From contig NZ_PVZS01000006.1 of assembly GCF_003004785.1 (NCBI RefSeq), forward strand, positions 157,638 to 221,637: a DNA stretch of 64,000 nucleotides. The letters run 5' to 3'. Each line of letters starts with the position of its first letter. Positions within the stretch are counted from its first letter, which is position 1. The position numbers and the translations under genes are program-made. This stretch comes from Alsobacter soli. GTDB lineage: Bacteria; Pseudomonadota; Alphaproteobacteria; Rhizobiales; Beijerinckiaceae. The notes under the pieces are model-generated. The model had not been told where the DNA came from. It saw only the letters and a program-made list of their open reading frames with translations, and made no database searches. Below are positions 29,184 to 37,773 of the stretch, one piece after another.

Positions 29184-30257
29184 TCATCTCCCACGCAGAA
29201 CAAAGGAGTTTTTTTTAAGGGCCCACCAGATCAGAAAGGTAACTTGTCCCTGCAGGGTTTGGCGACGAATGCCTACGTTAATCACGGAGGTGATCGGATT
29301 ACATTGCTGAAGAGCCGAGATTTGCACCAGTGAGTTACTGGTCATATCCCCCGCGACCGATCTCAGCGCACATAAGTGAGAGCGCAGAGCAGAGGCATAA
29401 TCCGCTCCCACCAAACGCTTAAGGCGGTGATAGAAAAACCCCAGGCTCCGCCTCACCCCAATCGCGTTCGCCCCGTGCTGCCGGTAGCTCACCCGGGGTT
29501 CGGGATCGACGTGCATGAGGCCGCCGGCGCCGGTCACCACGGCGTAGGCCAGCCAGTCGTGGGCCGAGACGGGGCCTGCGGCCGCCGCGCGGGCGAGCAG
29601 ACGGCGGGCGGCGTCGTTGAACACCATCGTGTGGCCGGGCAGGATGTTCTGCACCAGCGCGTTGCCGAAGGACGGCGGGCGGCGCGGGGCGTCGATGCGG
29701 CCCACCACGGCGCCGGCCTCGTCCACGATCCGCACCGCCGATGCGTAGAGCGCAGGCCGGGCCGGGTCGACCGTCCGCAGCCAGTCCACTGCCCGCTCCA
29801 GCTTGTCGGCGTCCCAGACGTCGTCCTGGTCGCAGAAGGCGTAGAAGTCGGCCTGGATGGCCGGGTCCTGCGTCATGGACAGGAAGTTGCCGGCGAAGCC
29901 CGCGCGCGGGCCCTGGCGTCGGACGAGCCGGTCCCCGCCCCAGGCCGCCGCCCAGGCGTCCAGGATGGCGCCGCTGCCGTCCGTCGAGCCGTCGTCGGAC
30001 GCGTAGAGGCGCCAGGCCTGATGCGTCTGCCCTTCGAGGGAGGCGAGCTGCCCGGGCAGGAAGCGCTCGCCGTTGTACACGCCCATCAGGATGGCGACCG
30101 TCGGGGGGCGCCGGGCCTCCAGGGCTTCAGTCAGGATTCCTGGCGCCGGCGCGTCGGGCCCGATGGCCGGGGGCGCGTCCGCCGGCGCTGCCGCCGTGCG
30201 GGACGGCTCCGCCGCCGCGTCGTCCGGGAGCGCCTGGGCTGGGACGCCGTTGTTCAT
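29184..30257 (-). CDS. Family 2 glycosyltransferase (rhamnosyltransferase-like), mosaic composition
   Basis: 357-residue GT-A enzyme. After a disordered Ala/Pro-rich N-terminus (about 1-50) come [18 protein letters not shown], the DDGSTDGS motif, [13 protein letters not shown] (metal-binding DxD) and an ALYAS strand, a pattern shared with WbbL-like and rhamnosyl transferases. The first about 280 codons are GC-rich like the chromosome, but the last about 77 are AT-rich like the next gene, so the frame spans a composition boundary near 29420. It stops 4 nt before the next gene's ATG, so the two are coupled. Confidence 0.88.
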   Translation of the reverse strand: MNNGVPAQALPDDAAAEPSRTAAAPADAPPAIGPDAPAPGILTEALEARRPPTVAILMGVYNGERFLPGQLASLEGQTHQAWRLYASDDGSTDGSGAILDAWAAAWGGDRLVRRQGPRAGFAGNFLSMTQDPAIQADFYAFCDQDDVWDADKLERAVDWLRTVDPARPALYASAVRIVDEAGAVVGRIDAPRRPPSFGNALVQNILPGHTMVFNDAARRLLARAAAAGPVSAHDWLAYAVVTGAGGLMHVDPEPRVSYRQHGANAIGVRRSLGFFYHRLKRLVGADYASALRSHLCALRSVAGDMTSNSLVQISALQQCNPITSVINVGIRRQTLQGQVTFLIWWALKKNSFVLRGR

Positions 30258-30649
30258 TCCGCCTCCAGTCCGCCCGGCGGCGTCGCGTCGCTCCCGAGGG
30301 GCGAGGCTGCGCCTTCCTATGCAACCAGGCAGGTTGGATTATCGGATACGGTTGTGCTTTTTATCGAACAACAAATCACAACTTGTATTTTGGCAGGTGG
30401 TCGGTTGTAGCGGCGTGCCCGCGCGGGGGCGCGCCCTGTCCGTGCTCTCCTGCGCGCGCGTGTGCGCGTAGGCGTTCTCGCCTGTTGACGGGCGGGCGGG
30501 CGCGCTTCCCCTCGCGCCTCCGAGCGGCTATGAGAGCGCGTCGGCCCGCCCGCGCGGGCGGGCCGGCGCGTGCTGCACGGCCGCTTGCCCGCCCGGGCCC
30601 CCGCCCGCCCCCGCGCCCGCAAGCCCAGAAAAAGGCGACGACCCGACCC
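30258..30649. other. Divergent intergenic region upstream of accB
   Basis: 392 nt with no supported gene. It holds an AT-rich patch (about 30330-30400, including CTTTTTATCGAACAACAAA) that is the only obvious place for promoters of accBC and of the glycosyltransferases. This is followed by an extremely GC-rich stretch with a 22-bp perfect palindrome at 30543-30564 made only of G and C. In many Rhizobiales this position upstream of accB is occupied by aroQ, which is absent. Confidence 0.55.
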
Positions 30650-31125
30650 ATGTCCAAGGACCAAGCCATCGACCCGAAGCTCGTGCGCGAGATCGCCAGC
30701 ATGCTGGCGGACACCGACCTGACCGAGATCGAGGTCGAGAAGGGCGACTTGCGCATCCGGGTCGCGCGGCAGGTGCAGGCGGCAGCGGTGGTCCAGTACG
30801 CCGCGCCTCCGCCGGCCGCCATGGCTCCGCCGCCCGCGGCCGTCCCGGCCGCCGCGCCCGGCGCGGGCAAGGCCGAGAGCGCGGCCGCTCACCCCGGCGC
30901 CGTCACCTCCCCCATGGTCGGCACCGTTTACCGCCGCCCCTCGCCCGACGCGAAGGCGTTCGTGGAGGTCGGCTCCGTGGTGAAGGCCGGCGAGAAGATC
31001 CTGCTCGTGGAGGCCATGAAGACCTTCAACGAGATCGTCGCCCCGCGCGCCGGCACGGTCACCGCCATCATGGTCGAGGATGGCCAGCCGGTGGAATACG
31101 GCGAGCCGCTGCTGGTCATCGAATA

Positions 31126-31126
<1 letters not shown>
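30650..31126 (+). CDS. accB: Biotin carboxyl carrier protein of acetyl-CoA carboxylase
   Basis: Carries biotin between the carboxylase and transferase steps of malonyl-CoA formation. The 158 residues have an N-terminal helical domain ([19 protein letters not shown]), an Ala/Pro linker (about 48-80) and a C-terminal biotinyl domain with the biotinylation motif EAMKTF (Lys124). The ATG at 30650 gives the conserved start. The stop codon overlaps the accC start by one base (TAATG), so the two are translationally coupled. Confidence 0.97.
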
Positions 31127-32487
<1,361 letters not shown>

Positions 32488-32525
32488 AGCGCCGAAGCGC
32501 GAGGGCCCGGGAACGGTCCGCGGGT

Positions 32526-33194
32526 ATGGCTAGGCGACAGGACGCAGACACCGAGATCACGCCGGAGCTGCTGCTCCGCGCCTACGCCTGCGGGATCTTC
32601 CCAATGGCGGAAAGCGCGGACGACCCGGCGCTCTACTGGGTTGAGCCGCGCGAGCGCGGCGTCATCCCGCTGGATGAGTTCAACGTGCCCTCGCGGCTCG
32701 CCCGCACGGTTCGCAGCGACCGCTTCGAGATCCGGGTGGACAGCGATTTCGACGCGGTGATCGCGGGCTGCGCCGAGCCCGCGCCCGACCGCCGGCAGAC
32801 CTGGATCAACCGCCGCATCCGCGAACTCTATGGCGCCCTGTTCGACCTCGGCTGGGCGCACACGGTCGAATGCTGGCGCGAGGGCCGCCTTGTCGGCGGG
32901 CTTTACGGCGTGCGCCTCGGCGCCGCCTTTTTCGGCGAGAGCATGTTCCACCGCGAGCGGGACGCCTCCAAGGTCGCCCTGGTGCATCTGGTCGCGCGAC
33001 TGCGCGCCGGCGGCTTCCGCCTCCTGGACACCCAGTTCGTCACGCCCCATCTCGCCACCTTCGGGGCCCTCGAAGTGCCGCGGCGCGAGTACCGGAAGCT
33101 GCTCGACAACGCCACCGCAACCGAGGCCGACTTCGAGGCCTGGCCCAAGTTTCCCTCTCCCTCGGGCGCGCAGGCCCTGTCCGCCCTGGCGTGA
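32526..33194 (+). CDS. aat: Leucyl/phenylalanyl-tRNA-protein transferase
   Basis: Adds Leu or Phe from charged tRNA to N-terminal Arg/Lys of proteins, marking them for ClpAP degradation (N-end rule). The 222 residues contain all family blocks: [46 protein letters not shown] and [15 protein letters not shown]. It is placed directly after accBC, as often in Rhizobiales. Confidence 0.96.
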   Translation: MARRQDADTEITPELLLRAYACGIFPMAESADDPALYWVEPRERGVIPLDEFNVPSRLARTVRSDRFEIRVDSDFDAVIAGCAEPAPDRRQTWINRRIRELYGALFDLGWAHTVECWREGRLVGGLYGVRLGAAFFGESMFHRERDASKVALVHLVARLRAGGFRLLDTQFVTPHLATFGALEVPRREYRKLLDNATATEADFEAWPKFPSPSGAQALSALA

Positions 33195-33258
33195 GCTCAA
33201 CCGCGGCGCCGCGCTCTATTGACCCGGAAGGCCCGGACGGCTAGGCAAGGCCCCGACC

Positions 33259-33334
33259 GAGCGCGTAGCTCAGCCGGTAGAGCAACTGACTTTTAATCAG
33301 TAGGTCCTGGGTTCGAGTCCCAGCGCGCTCACCA
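33259..33334 (+). tRNA. tRNA-Lys (anticodon UUU)
   Basis: 76 nt with encoded CCA. Acceptor arms are GAGCGCG and CGCGCTC, the anticodon stem ACTGA/TCAGT frames loop CTTTTAA (anticodon TTT), and the T-arm contains GGTTCGAGTCC. Confidence 0.97.
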
Positions 33335-33523
33335 CCTCTCCTTGGAGCCGGCCCGGGGATCTGTGACTGCGCCCCCTCGGGCCTGCGTGGACCGCTCCTC
33401 AAGGAGCGCAGCCGCTCACTAGCCACTTGAATGCGACGCAACGGATGCCGCCCGTCCGCGGTTCAGGTACAATGGAGCCATCGCCGGACCAGCGCCGGCC
33501 AACCCCGTTTCGGAGTGCTGGAG

Positions 33524-33820
33524 ATGGGGCGGATCGAGTTCATCTACGTCTTCGACGACGCGACGCGGCAGCATTCCTTTGTGGGCCGTGGGCTTGCGCA
33601 CGAGCCGGGCGCAGTCCACGCCCATCACCGCGGATCGACCGCACGCCAAAAGGCCGCCGACTTCCAGCGGGCCCTCGCAGAGGCCATCGCGTGGTGCGTG
33701 GCCGAGTTCGGCCCTCCTGCGGAAAGCCATTTCGATGGGCGCTGGTCCCTCGTGGGGCACGACACCTTCCGCTTCCGCGAACACGACGACGCCCTCGCCT
33801 TCAGCAACCGCTGGTGTTGA
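33524..33820 (+). CDS. Small hypothetical protein
   Basis: I do not recognise this 98-residue protein. The ATG at 33524 has GGAG nine bases upstream, and the sequence from there (MGRIEFIYVFDDATRQHSF) is compact and soluble; the frame upstream is Arg/Ser noise. It has five histidines, two HD/EHD-type clusters and a C-terminal cysteine, and no membrane span or signal. It lies between tRNA-Lys and an RMD1-family gene on the same strand. Confidence 0.55.
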   Translation: MGRIEFIYVFDDATRQHSFVGRGLAHEPGAVHAHHRGSTARQKAADFQRALAEAIAWCVAEFGPPAESHFDGRWSLVGHDTFRFREHDDALAFSNRWC

Positions 33821-33902
33821 GCCTGGATCGGGCGAAGGCTGCCGCCTTCAGGCCCGTTGAAGCGTTTCGGCCCGCAGCTGCCCTCGCCAGCGGGCGCCGT
33901 CC

Positions 33903-34724
33903 ATGTCCGACCGGAAACACGTCTTGCATGCGCCAACGACATCCAGACTGACCGCCCGCGCCCTCCTGCTGGGCCATCGAATCGACCTCAGCGGTCTCGA
34001 GCGGGACGACATGATCTCGTCCACGCCGTTGGCGTTCCACGCCGGCCCGCGCGGCCGCGTGGCCCTGTATCGGTTCGGCGTGGCCGTCTTCGTGGGCCTG
34101 TCGCCGGTGGAGGAGGATGACGTGATCCGCTCCCTCGCGGGCCGCATCGTCGGAGACAGGGAGCCCGGCCAGGACGAGACGGCCGTGATGGAGGTGGGCA
34201 GCAGCGAGGACAGGATCCCCCCCGGCGGGCCCTTCAACCTGATCGATCTGTCCAACGACCGCTTCCTGTGCCTGGCCGACGCGCTGGCCAAGACGGTCGC
34301 GCTTGGCCGAGACGAGCGCGAGGTCAATGGCGTCCTGGAGTTGATCGAGCCTTTCGCGGCCACGGTGGCGCGGACTGGCCGGCCGCCCTGGAAGCGGCGA
34401 GCGATGCTGAAGCTGGTCGGGCAGGCGCTGCTCGTGCAGCACCGGGTCGCGGGCCGCATCGCCGTGGAGGAAAAGCCGGACGTGCTCTGGGACCGACCGG
34501 ACCTGGAGCGCCTCTACGCGCGCCTCGAGGACGAATACGAGCTGAAGGAGCGCAGCCGCATGCTGCAACGCAAGCTCGACCTCGTGGTCGAAACCGTGCG
34601 TGCGCTGACCGACATCCTCGACACGGATCGCTCGACGAGGCTCGAAGTCACCATCGCGGTGCTGATCCTGGTGGAGCTCGCCGTGGCGGTGTACCAGGTC
34701 TTCACCTCCATCCAGGGCCATTGA
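33903..34724 (+). CDS. RMD1/DUF155 family protein with C-terminal membrane anchor
   Basis: 273 residues matching the RMD1/YagE (COG1723, DUF155) family, known from the yeast and human mitochondrial proteins Rmd1 and RMND1. Characteristic parts are the N-terminal RFGVAVFVGLSPVEEDDVI, the middle FNLIDLSNDRFLCLADALAKTVAL, and the C-terminal helical segment DRPDLERLYARLEDEYELKERSRMLQRKLDLV followed by a transmembrane helix (about 250-268, TIAVLILVELAVAVYQVF). Family function in bacteria is unknown; RMND1 supports mitochondrial translation. It would be anchored in the inner membrane facing the cytosol. Confidence 0.82.
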   Translation: MSDRKHVLHAPTTSRLTARALLLGHRIDLSGLERDDMISSTPLAFHAGPRGRVALYRFGVAVFVGLSPVEEDDVIRSLAGRIVGDREPGQDETAVMEVGSSEDRIPPGGPFNLIDLSNDRFLCLADALAKTVALGRDEREVNGVLELIEPFAATVARTGRPPWKRRAMLKLVGQALLVQHRVAGRIAVEEKPDVLWDRPDLERLYARLEDEYELKERSRMLQRKLDLVVETVRALTDILDTDRSTRLEVTIAVLILVELAVAVYQVFTSIQGH

Positions 34725-34802
34725 GCGGCCGTTCAGCAGCCTGACGCCGGTCGCGGCGCCCCTCGCCGCAGGGCCGCGAACAGGCCGCAGCAGGTCAGCA
34801 AC

Positions 34803-35240
34803 TCAACCTGCAAGCCCCAGCCGGGCGCGGATCGGCTGCCGCGGCGCGACCAGATCCGCCAAGGTGACGCCGTCCAGCTCCTCCAGAAAGGCGGCGAGCG
34901 CCCGCCCCAGGGCGCCCGTGAGCCGGCATGCGCCGGTGAAGATGCAGGTCGCGTGCTGGTCGCCCAGGCATGCGACCAGCGCGAGGTCTTCCTCCAAGGC
35001 GCGAACGACCTTGCCAAGCCGGATGTCCGCTGGCTCGCGCGCCAGCCGCAACCCGCCGCCGCGGCCGCGCACGCCCTCCGCGAAACCGGCCCGGACAAGG
35101 CTCTGGGCGACCTTGCGCAGGTGGTCCTCGGAGAGCCGGTGTCGGCGCGCGAGGTCGTCGATGGTCAGCCGCGTCTCCGGCGCCGCCGCGAGGCTCATCA
35201 GGATACGGATGCCGAAATCGGTGTGGGCGGTCAGCTTCAC
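34803..35240 (-). CDS. nsrR: Rrf2 family regulator, NsrR-like
   Basis: Winged-helix repressor of 145 residues from GTG 35240 (MKLTAHTDFGIRIL), the standard Rrf2 N-terminus; a frame extending to 35312 would cover the likely operator. The recognition helix is SEDHLRKVAQSL and the wing is GRGGGLRL. Three cysteines (CLGDQHATC, IFTGAC) would bind an Fe-S cluster. The first spacing is seven residues, against four in E. coli NsrR, while the region after (ACRLTGALGRALAAFLEELD) is close to NsrR. It is divergent from a membrane microprotein and a truncated globin, which supports nitric oxide sensing. Alternatives are RirA or IscR. Confidence 0.78.
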   Translation of the reverse strand: MKLTAHTDFGIRILMSLAAAPETRLTIDDLARRHRLSEDHLRKVAQSLVRAGFAEGVRGRGGGLRLAREPADIRLGKVVRALEEDLALVACLGDQHATCIFTGACRLTGALGRALAAFLEELDGVTLADLVAPRQPIRARLGLAG

Positions 35241-35256
35241 GGGCGCGCTCTGAAAT

Positions 35257-35273
35257 AGGTATTGGCAATGCCT
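35257..35273. promoter_or_regulatory. Candidate NsrR operator
   Basis: Near-palindrome AGGTATT-GGC-AATGCCT (one mismatch) between nsrR (GTG 35240) and the 52-residue gene (ATG 35316), in an AT-rich patch. Its shape (GTATT...AATGC) is like NsrR sites of other proteobacteria. Binding is inference. Confidence 0.5.
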
Positions 35274-35315
35274 CTTTAACACGCTAGGAAGGAGATGTTC
35301 AACAGAGAGCATCCC

Positions 35316-35474
35316 ATGGCGTCGATCCTGACCCGAGGTTTCCTCCTGCCGGGTGACCTCGTCTCCAATCTCATCGGCATCAGCCGGTCCGACGACCGTG
35401 GCATGATGCGGACCCTGATCAACATGCTGTTCTGGAACCTCGTGGGCGCCTTCGTGGCCCTTTATTTCGCGTAG
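35316..35474 (+). CDS. 52-residue single-span membrane protein next to nsrR and globin
   Basis: A small gene read directly from the sequence: the ATG at 35316, with GGAAGGAG about 20 nt upstream and AGAGAGC closer, runs to TAG at 35474. The product starts MASILTRGFLLPGDLVSN and ends in a hydrophobic span (NMLFWNLVGAFVALYFA). It has no cysteine or histidine. The stop is 10 nt before the globin start, so the two are almost surely cotranscribed. Function is unknown; placement suggests a membrane component of nitric oxide defence or a partner of the globin. Confidence 0.75.
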   Translation: MASILTRGFLLPGDLVSNLIGISRSDDRGMMRTLINMLFWNLVGAFVALYFA

Positions 35475-35484
35475 GACCTCCAGA

Positions 35485-35913
35485 ATGGGCGATATCTCCC
35501 TTTCCCCCGGCGCGGCCTGCGGCGTCGACGAGGACCTGGTGCGCCGGATCGTGGATACGTTCTACGCCCGGGTCCGCGTCGACGCCCTGCTGGGCCCCAT
35601 CTTCGAGGACGCCGTCTCCGACTGGCCGGTCCACCTGGCGCGCCTCGCCGATTTCTGGTCCTCCGTCACCCTGATGACCGGCGCCTACAAGGGCCAGCCG
35701 CTCCAGGCGCACATGCACCTCCCGGAGCTCACGGACGAGCACTTCCTCCGCTGGCTGGCGCTGTTCGAGCAGACCCTGGCCGAGCTGTGCACGCCTGAGC
35801 AGGCGGAGCTCTTCATGGTCCGGGCCCGGCGCATCGCGGACAGTTTCCGCTTCGGCCTGGGGCAGGTCCGGGGCACGCTCGTGGAGCCGTTGGCCGCGCG
35901 CACGGCGGCCTGA
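35485..35913 (+). CDS. Group III truncated haemoglobin
   Basis: A 142-residue haem protein related to Campylobacter Ctb, which is induced by nitrosative stress. Alignable features are TFYARVR with B10 tyrosine (Tyr27), LGPIFEDAV, HLARLADFWSSV, and the proximal histidine in GQPLQAHMHLPE (His76), plus G8 tryptophan in HFLRWLALFEQTL. It is probably in one transcript with the 52-residue membrane protein and under the divergent NsrR-like regulator. The role is likely NO or peroxide handling. Confidence 0.9.
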   Translation: MGDISLSPGAACGVDEDLVRRIVDTFYARVRVDALLGPIFEDAVSDWPVHLARLADFWSSVTLMTGAYKGQPLQAHMHLPELTDEHFLRWLALFEQTLAELCTPEQAELFMVRARRIADSFRFGLGQVRGTLVEPLAARTAA

Positions 35914-35982
35914 TCCCGCCGCACGGGAGCCGGCGGCCTTGCCCGGCGTTGGCAAGGGGAGCACGGCAACGGAGATTCCGAC

Positions 35983-36420
35983 ATGCACGACCGTTTGGCG
36001 AAGGCACTCCTGGAGAGCGCGGCGGACGCGATCATCGCGACCGATCGCGAGGGCCTGATCACCGCATGGAACCCGGGCGCGACACGAATCTTCGGCTTCG
36101 CGGAAGCCGAGGCGCTCGGCCAGAGCCTCGACATCATCATCCCGGAACGCCTGCGCGCCCGCCATTGGGACGGGTTCCACGAGGTGATGAAGACCGGCGA
36201 GAGCCGCTACGGCCACGGCGACTTGCTCTCCGTGCCGGCCATCCGCAAGGACGGAGCCGGCATCTCCGTCGAATTCACGGTCACGCCGCTCCACGACGCG
36301 GCCGGCGCCATGGACGGCATGGCCGCCGTGCTGCGGGATGTCAGCAAGCGCTTCGGGGAAACGCGTGACCTGCGCCGGCGGGTGAAGGAGCTCGAGGCGG
36401 CCGCGAAGGCCGGCGCCTGA
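35983..36420 (+). CDS. Stand-alone PAS domain protein
   Basis: 145 residues made of one PAS domain (about 5-120: LLESAADAIIATDREGLITAWNPG, then the PAC-like part SVEFTVTPLHDAAGAMDGMAAVLRDVS) and a short charged coiled coil at the end (GETRDLRRRVKELEAAAK). It has no output domain, so it must act by binding a partner. It lies 69 nt after the globin gene on the same strand and may belong to the NsrR group. Whether it binds haem, flavin or a small molecule cannot be told. Confidence 0.85.
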   Translation: MHDRLAKALLESAADAIIATDREGLITAWNPGATRIFGFAEAEALGQSLDIIIPERLRARHWDGFHEVMKTGESRYGHGDLLSVPAIRKDGAGISVEFTVTPLHDAAGAMDGMAAVLRDVSKRFGETRDLRRRVKELEAAAKAGA

Positions 36421-36434
36421 GCGCGCCGTCGCCT

Positions 36435-37661
36435 TCAGGCGAGTTGCAGGGCGACGCCGGCCAGCCCGAGCAGCGCCACCACGACCCAGGGCGGCGCCTT
36501 CCAGACCGTCAGCAAGACGAAGCCCGCAAGCGCCGCCGCGAAATCGCGCGGCCCTGCGACCGCACTCGTCCAGACCGGGCTGTACAGCGCCGCGCCCAGA
36601 ATCCCTACCACCGCTGCGTTGGCGCCCCGCATCGCCGCCTGGGCCAAAGGGCGCGAGCGGAAAGCGTCCCAGAACGGCAGCGCTCCGGTGACCAGCAGCA
36701 GTCCCGGCAGGAAGATCGCGACAAGGGCGATGGCCGCGCCGAGAAGGCCGTTTGGCGCGAGGGTGTTGGCCGCGCCCAGGTAGGCCGCGAAGGTGAAGAG
36801 CGGCCCAGGAACGGCCTGGGCGGCGCCGTAGCCGGCCAGGAAGCCGTCCGGGCTGATCCAGCCGGGCCGGACGACGGAGGCCTCCAGCAGGGGCAGCACC
36901 ACGTGGCCGCCGCCGAACACGAGCGCGCCGGCCCGGTAGAAGGCCTCGAACAGGGCGAGGCCATGCGCGCCGACCGCGGCCGAAGCCGCCGGCAGCCCGA
37001 GAAGCAGAACAACGAACAGCGCCAGGCAGACCAGGCCGGCCCGGCGCGACACCGGCATGTGCAGCCGTCCCGGAGGGCTGGTCGTGGTTGACCGGCAGAG
37101 CGCCAGCCCGGCCAGCGCGCCGGCCGCAATGGCGGCGACCTGCGCAAGGGCTCCGCTCACGAAAACGACCACCAGCACGGCGCCGACCGCGATGGCCGCC
37201 CTGGGCCGATCCGGCGTGAGCGTCCGGGCCATGCCCCACACCGCTTGCGCCACAACCGCCACGGCCACCAGCTTGAGACCGTGGATCAGCCCTGCTCCTA
37301 CTGGCCCGCCGAAGGCCCCGGCGCCGAGTGCGAACGCCACCAGAAGCGCAGCGGAGGGAAGCGTGAACGCGCACCAGGCCGCCAGCGCCCCCAGAGGACC
37401 GCCGCGCATGAGCCCCAGGGAATACCCGACCTGGCTGGAGGCGGGCCCTGGCAGGAACTGGCAGAGCGCCACGAGGTCGGCGTACCCTGCTTCGTCGATC
37501 CAGCGGCGGCGGAGCACCAGCTCATCCCGGAAATACCCGAGATGCGCGATCGGACCGCCAAAGGACGTGAGTCCGAGCTTCAGGAAGGTCCGGAACACCT
37601 CGCCCGCTCCGCCGCGCGGTGAATGCGCGGCTTCGCCGCTGGAGAGAGGAGCTGTCGACAT
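36435..37661 (-). CDS. chrA: Chromate transporter ChrA, long two-domain form
   Basis: CHR-family inner membrane protein of 408 residues with two homologous halves, each beginning with a conserved block: FLKLGLTSFGGPIAHLGYFRDE (residues about 25-46) and AFYRAGALVFGGGHVVLPLLE in the second half. Both halves have the PGP motif (QFLPGPASSQVGY and AVPGPLFTFAAYLG). Around ten hydrophobic segments. It exports chromate in resistant bacteria, but chromosomal homologues often have unknown anion substrates. The start at 37661 (MSTAPLSSGEA) is chosen over 37706; no good ribosome site is visible. Confidence 0.9.
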   Translation of the reverse strand: MSTAPLSSGEAAHSPRGGAGEVFRTFLKLGLTSFGGPIAHLGYFRDELVLRRRWIDEAGYADLVALCQFLPGPASSQVGYSLGLMRGGPLGALAAWCAFTLPSAALLVAFALGAGAFGGPVGAGLIHGLKLVAVAVVAQAVWGMARTLTPDRPRAAIAVGAVLVVVFVSGALAQVAAIAAGALAGLALCRSTTTSPPGRLHMPVSRRAGLVCLALFVVLLLGLPAASAAVGAHGLALFEAFYRAGALVFGGGHVVLPLLEASVVRPGWISPDGFLAGYGAAQAVPGPLFTFAAYLGAANTLAPNGLLGAAIALVAIFLPGLLLVTGALPFWDAFRSRPLAQAAMRGANAAVVGILGAALYSPVWTSAVAGPRDFAAALAGFVLLTVWKAPPWVVVALLGLAGVALQLA

Positions 37662-37773
37662 AGGGGGATCTGGGCGATGGAGAGGCCGCAGGGCGCGGCG
37701 GTCCAAAGTGCATACGCGACCGACTGCCGGAGCGGAAGCGAGGATCCGCGCCTGGGCGCGGCCTCCCTCAGCC

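Noticed and set aside
28070..29460. AT-rich block as a prophage fragment or insertion sequence.
   Set aside because: It contains only glycosyltransferase coding sequence, with no transposase, integrase, terminal repeats or phage genes.
35241..35312. Longer start of the NsrR-like protein at 35312.
   Set aside because: The extra 24 residues are not Rrf2-like and the segment contains the likely operator. GTG 35240 gives the standard KLTAHTDFGIRIL start.
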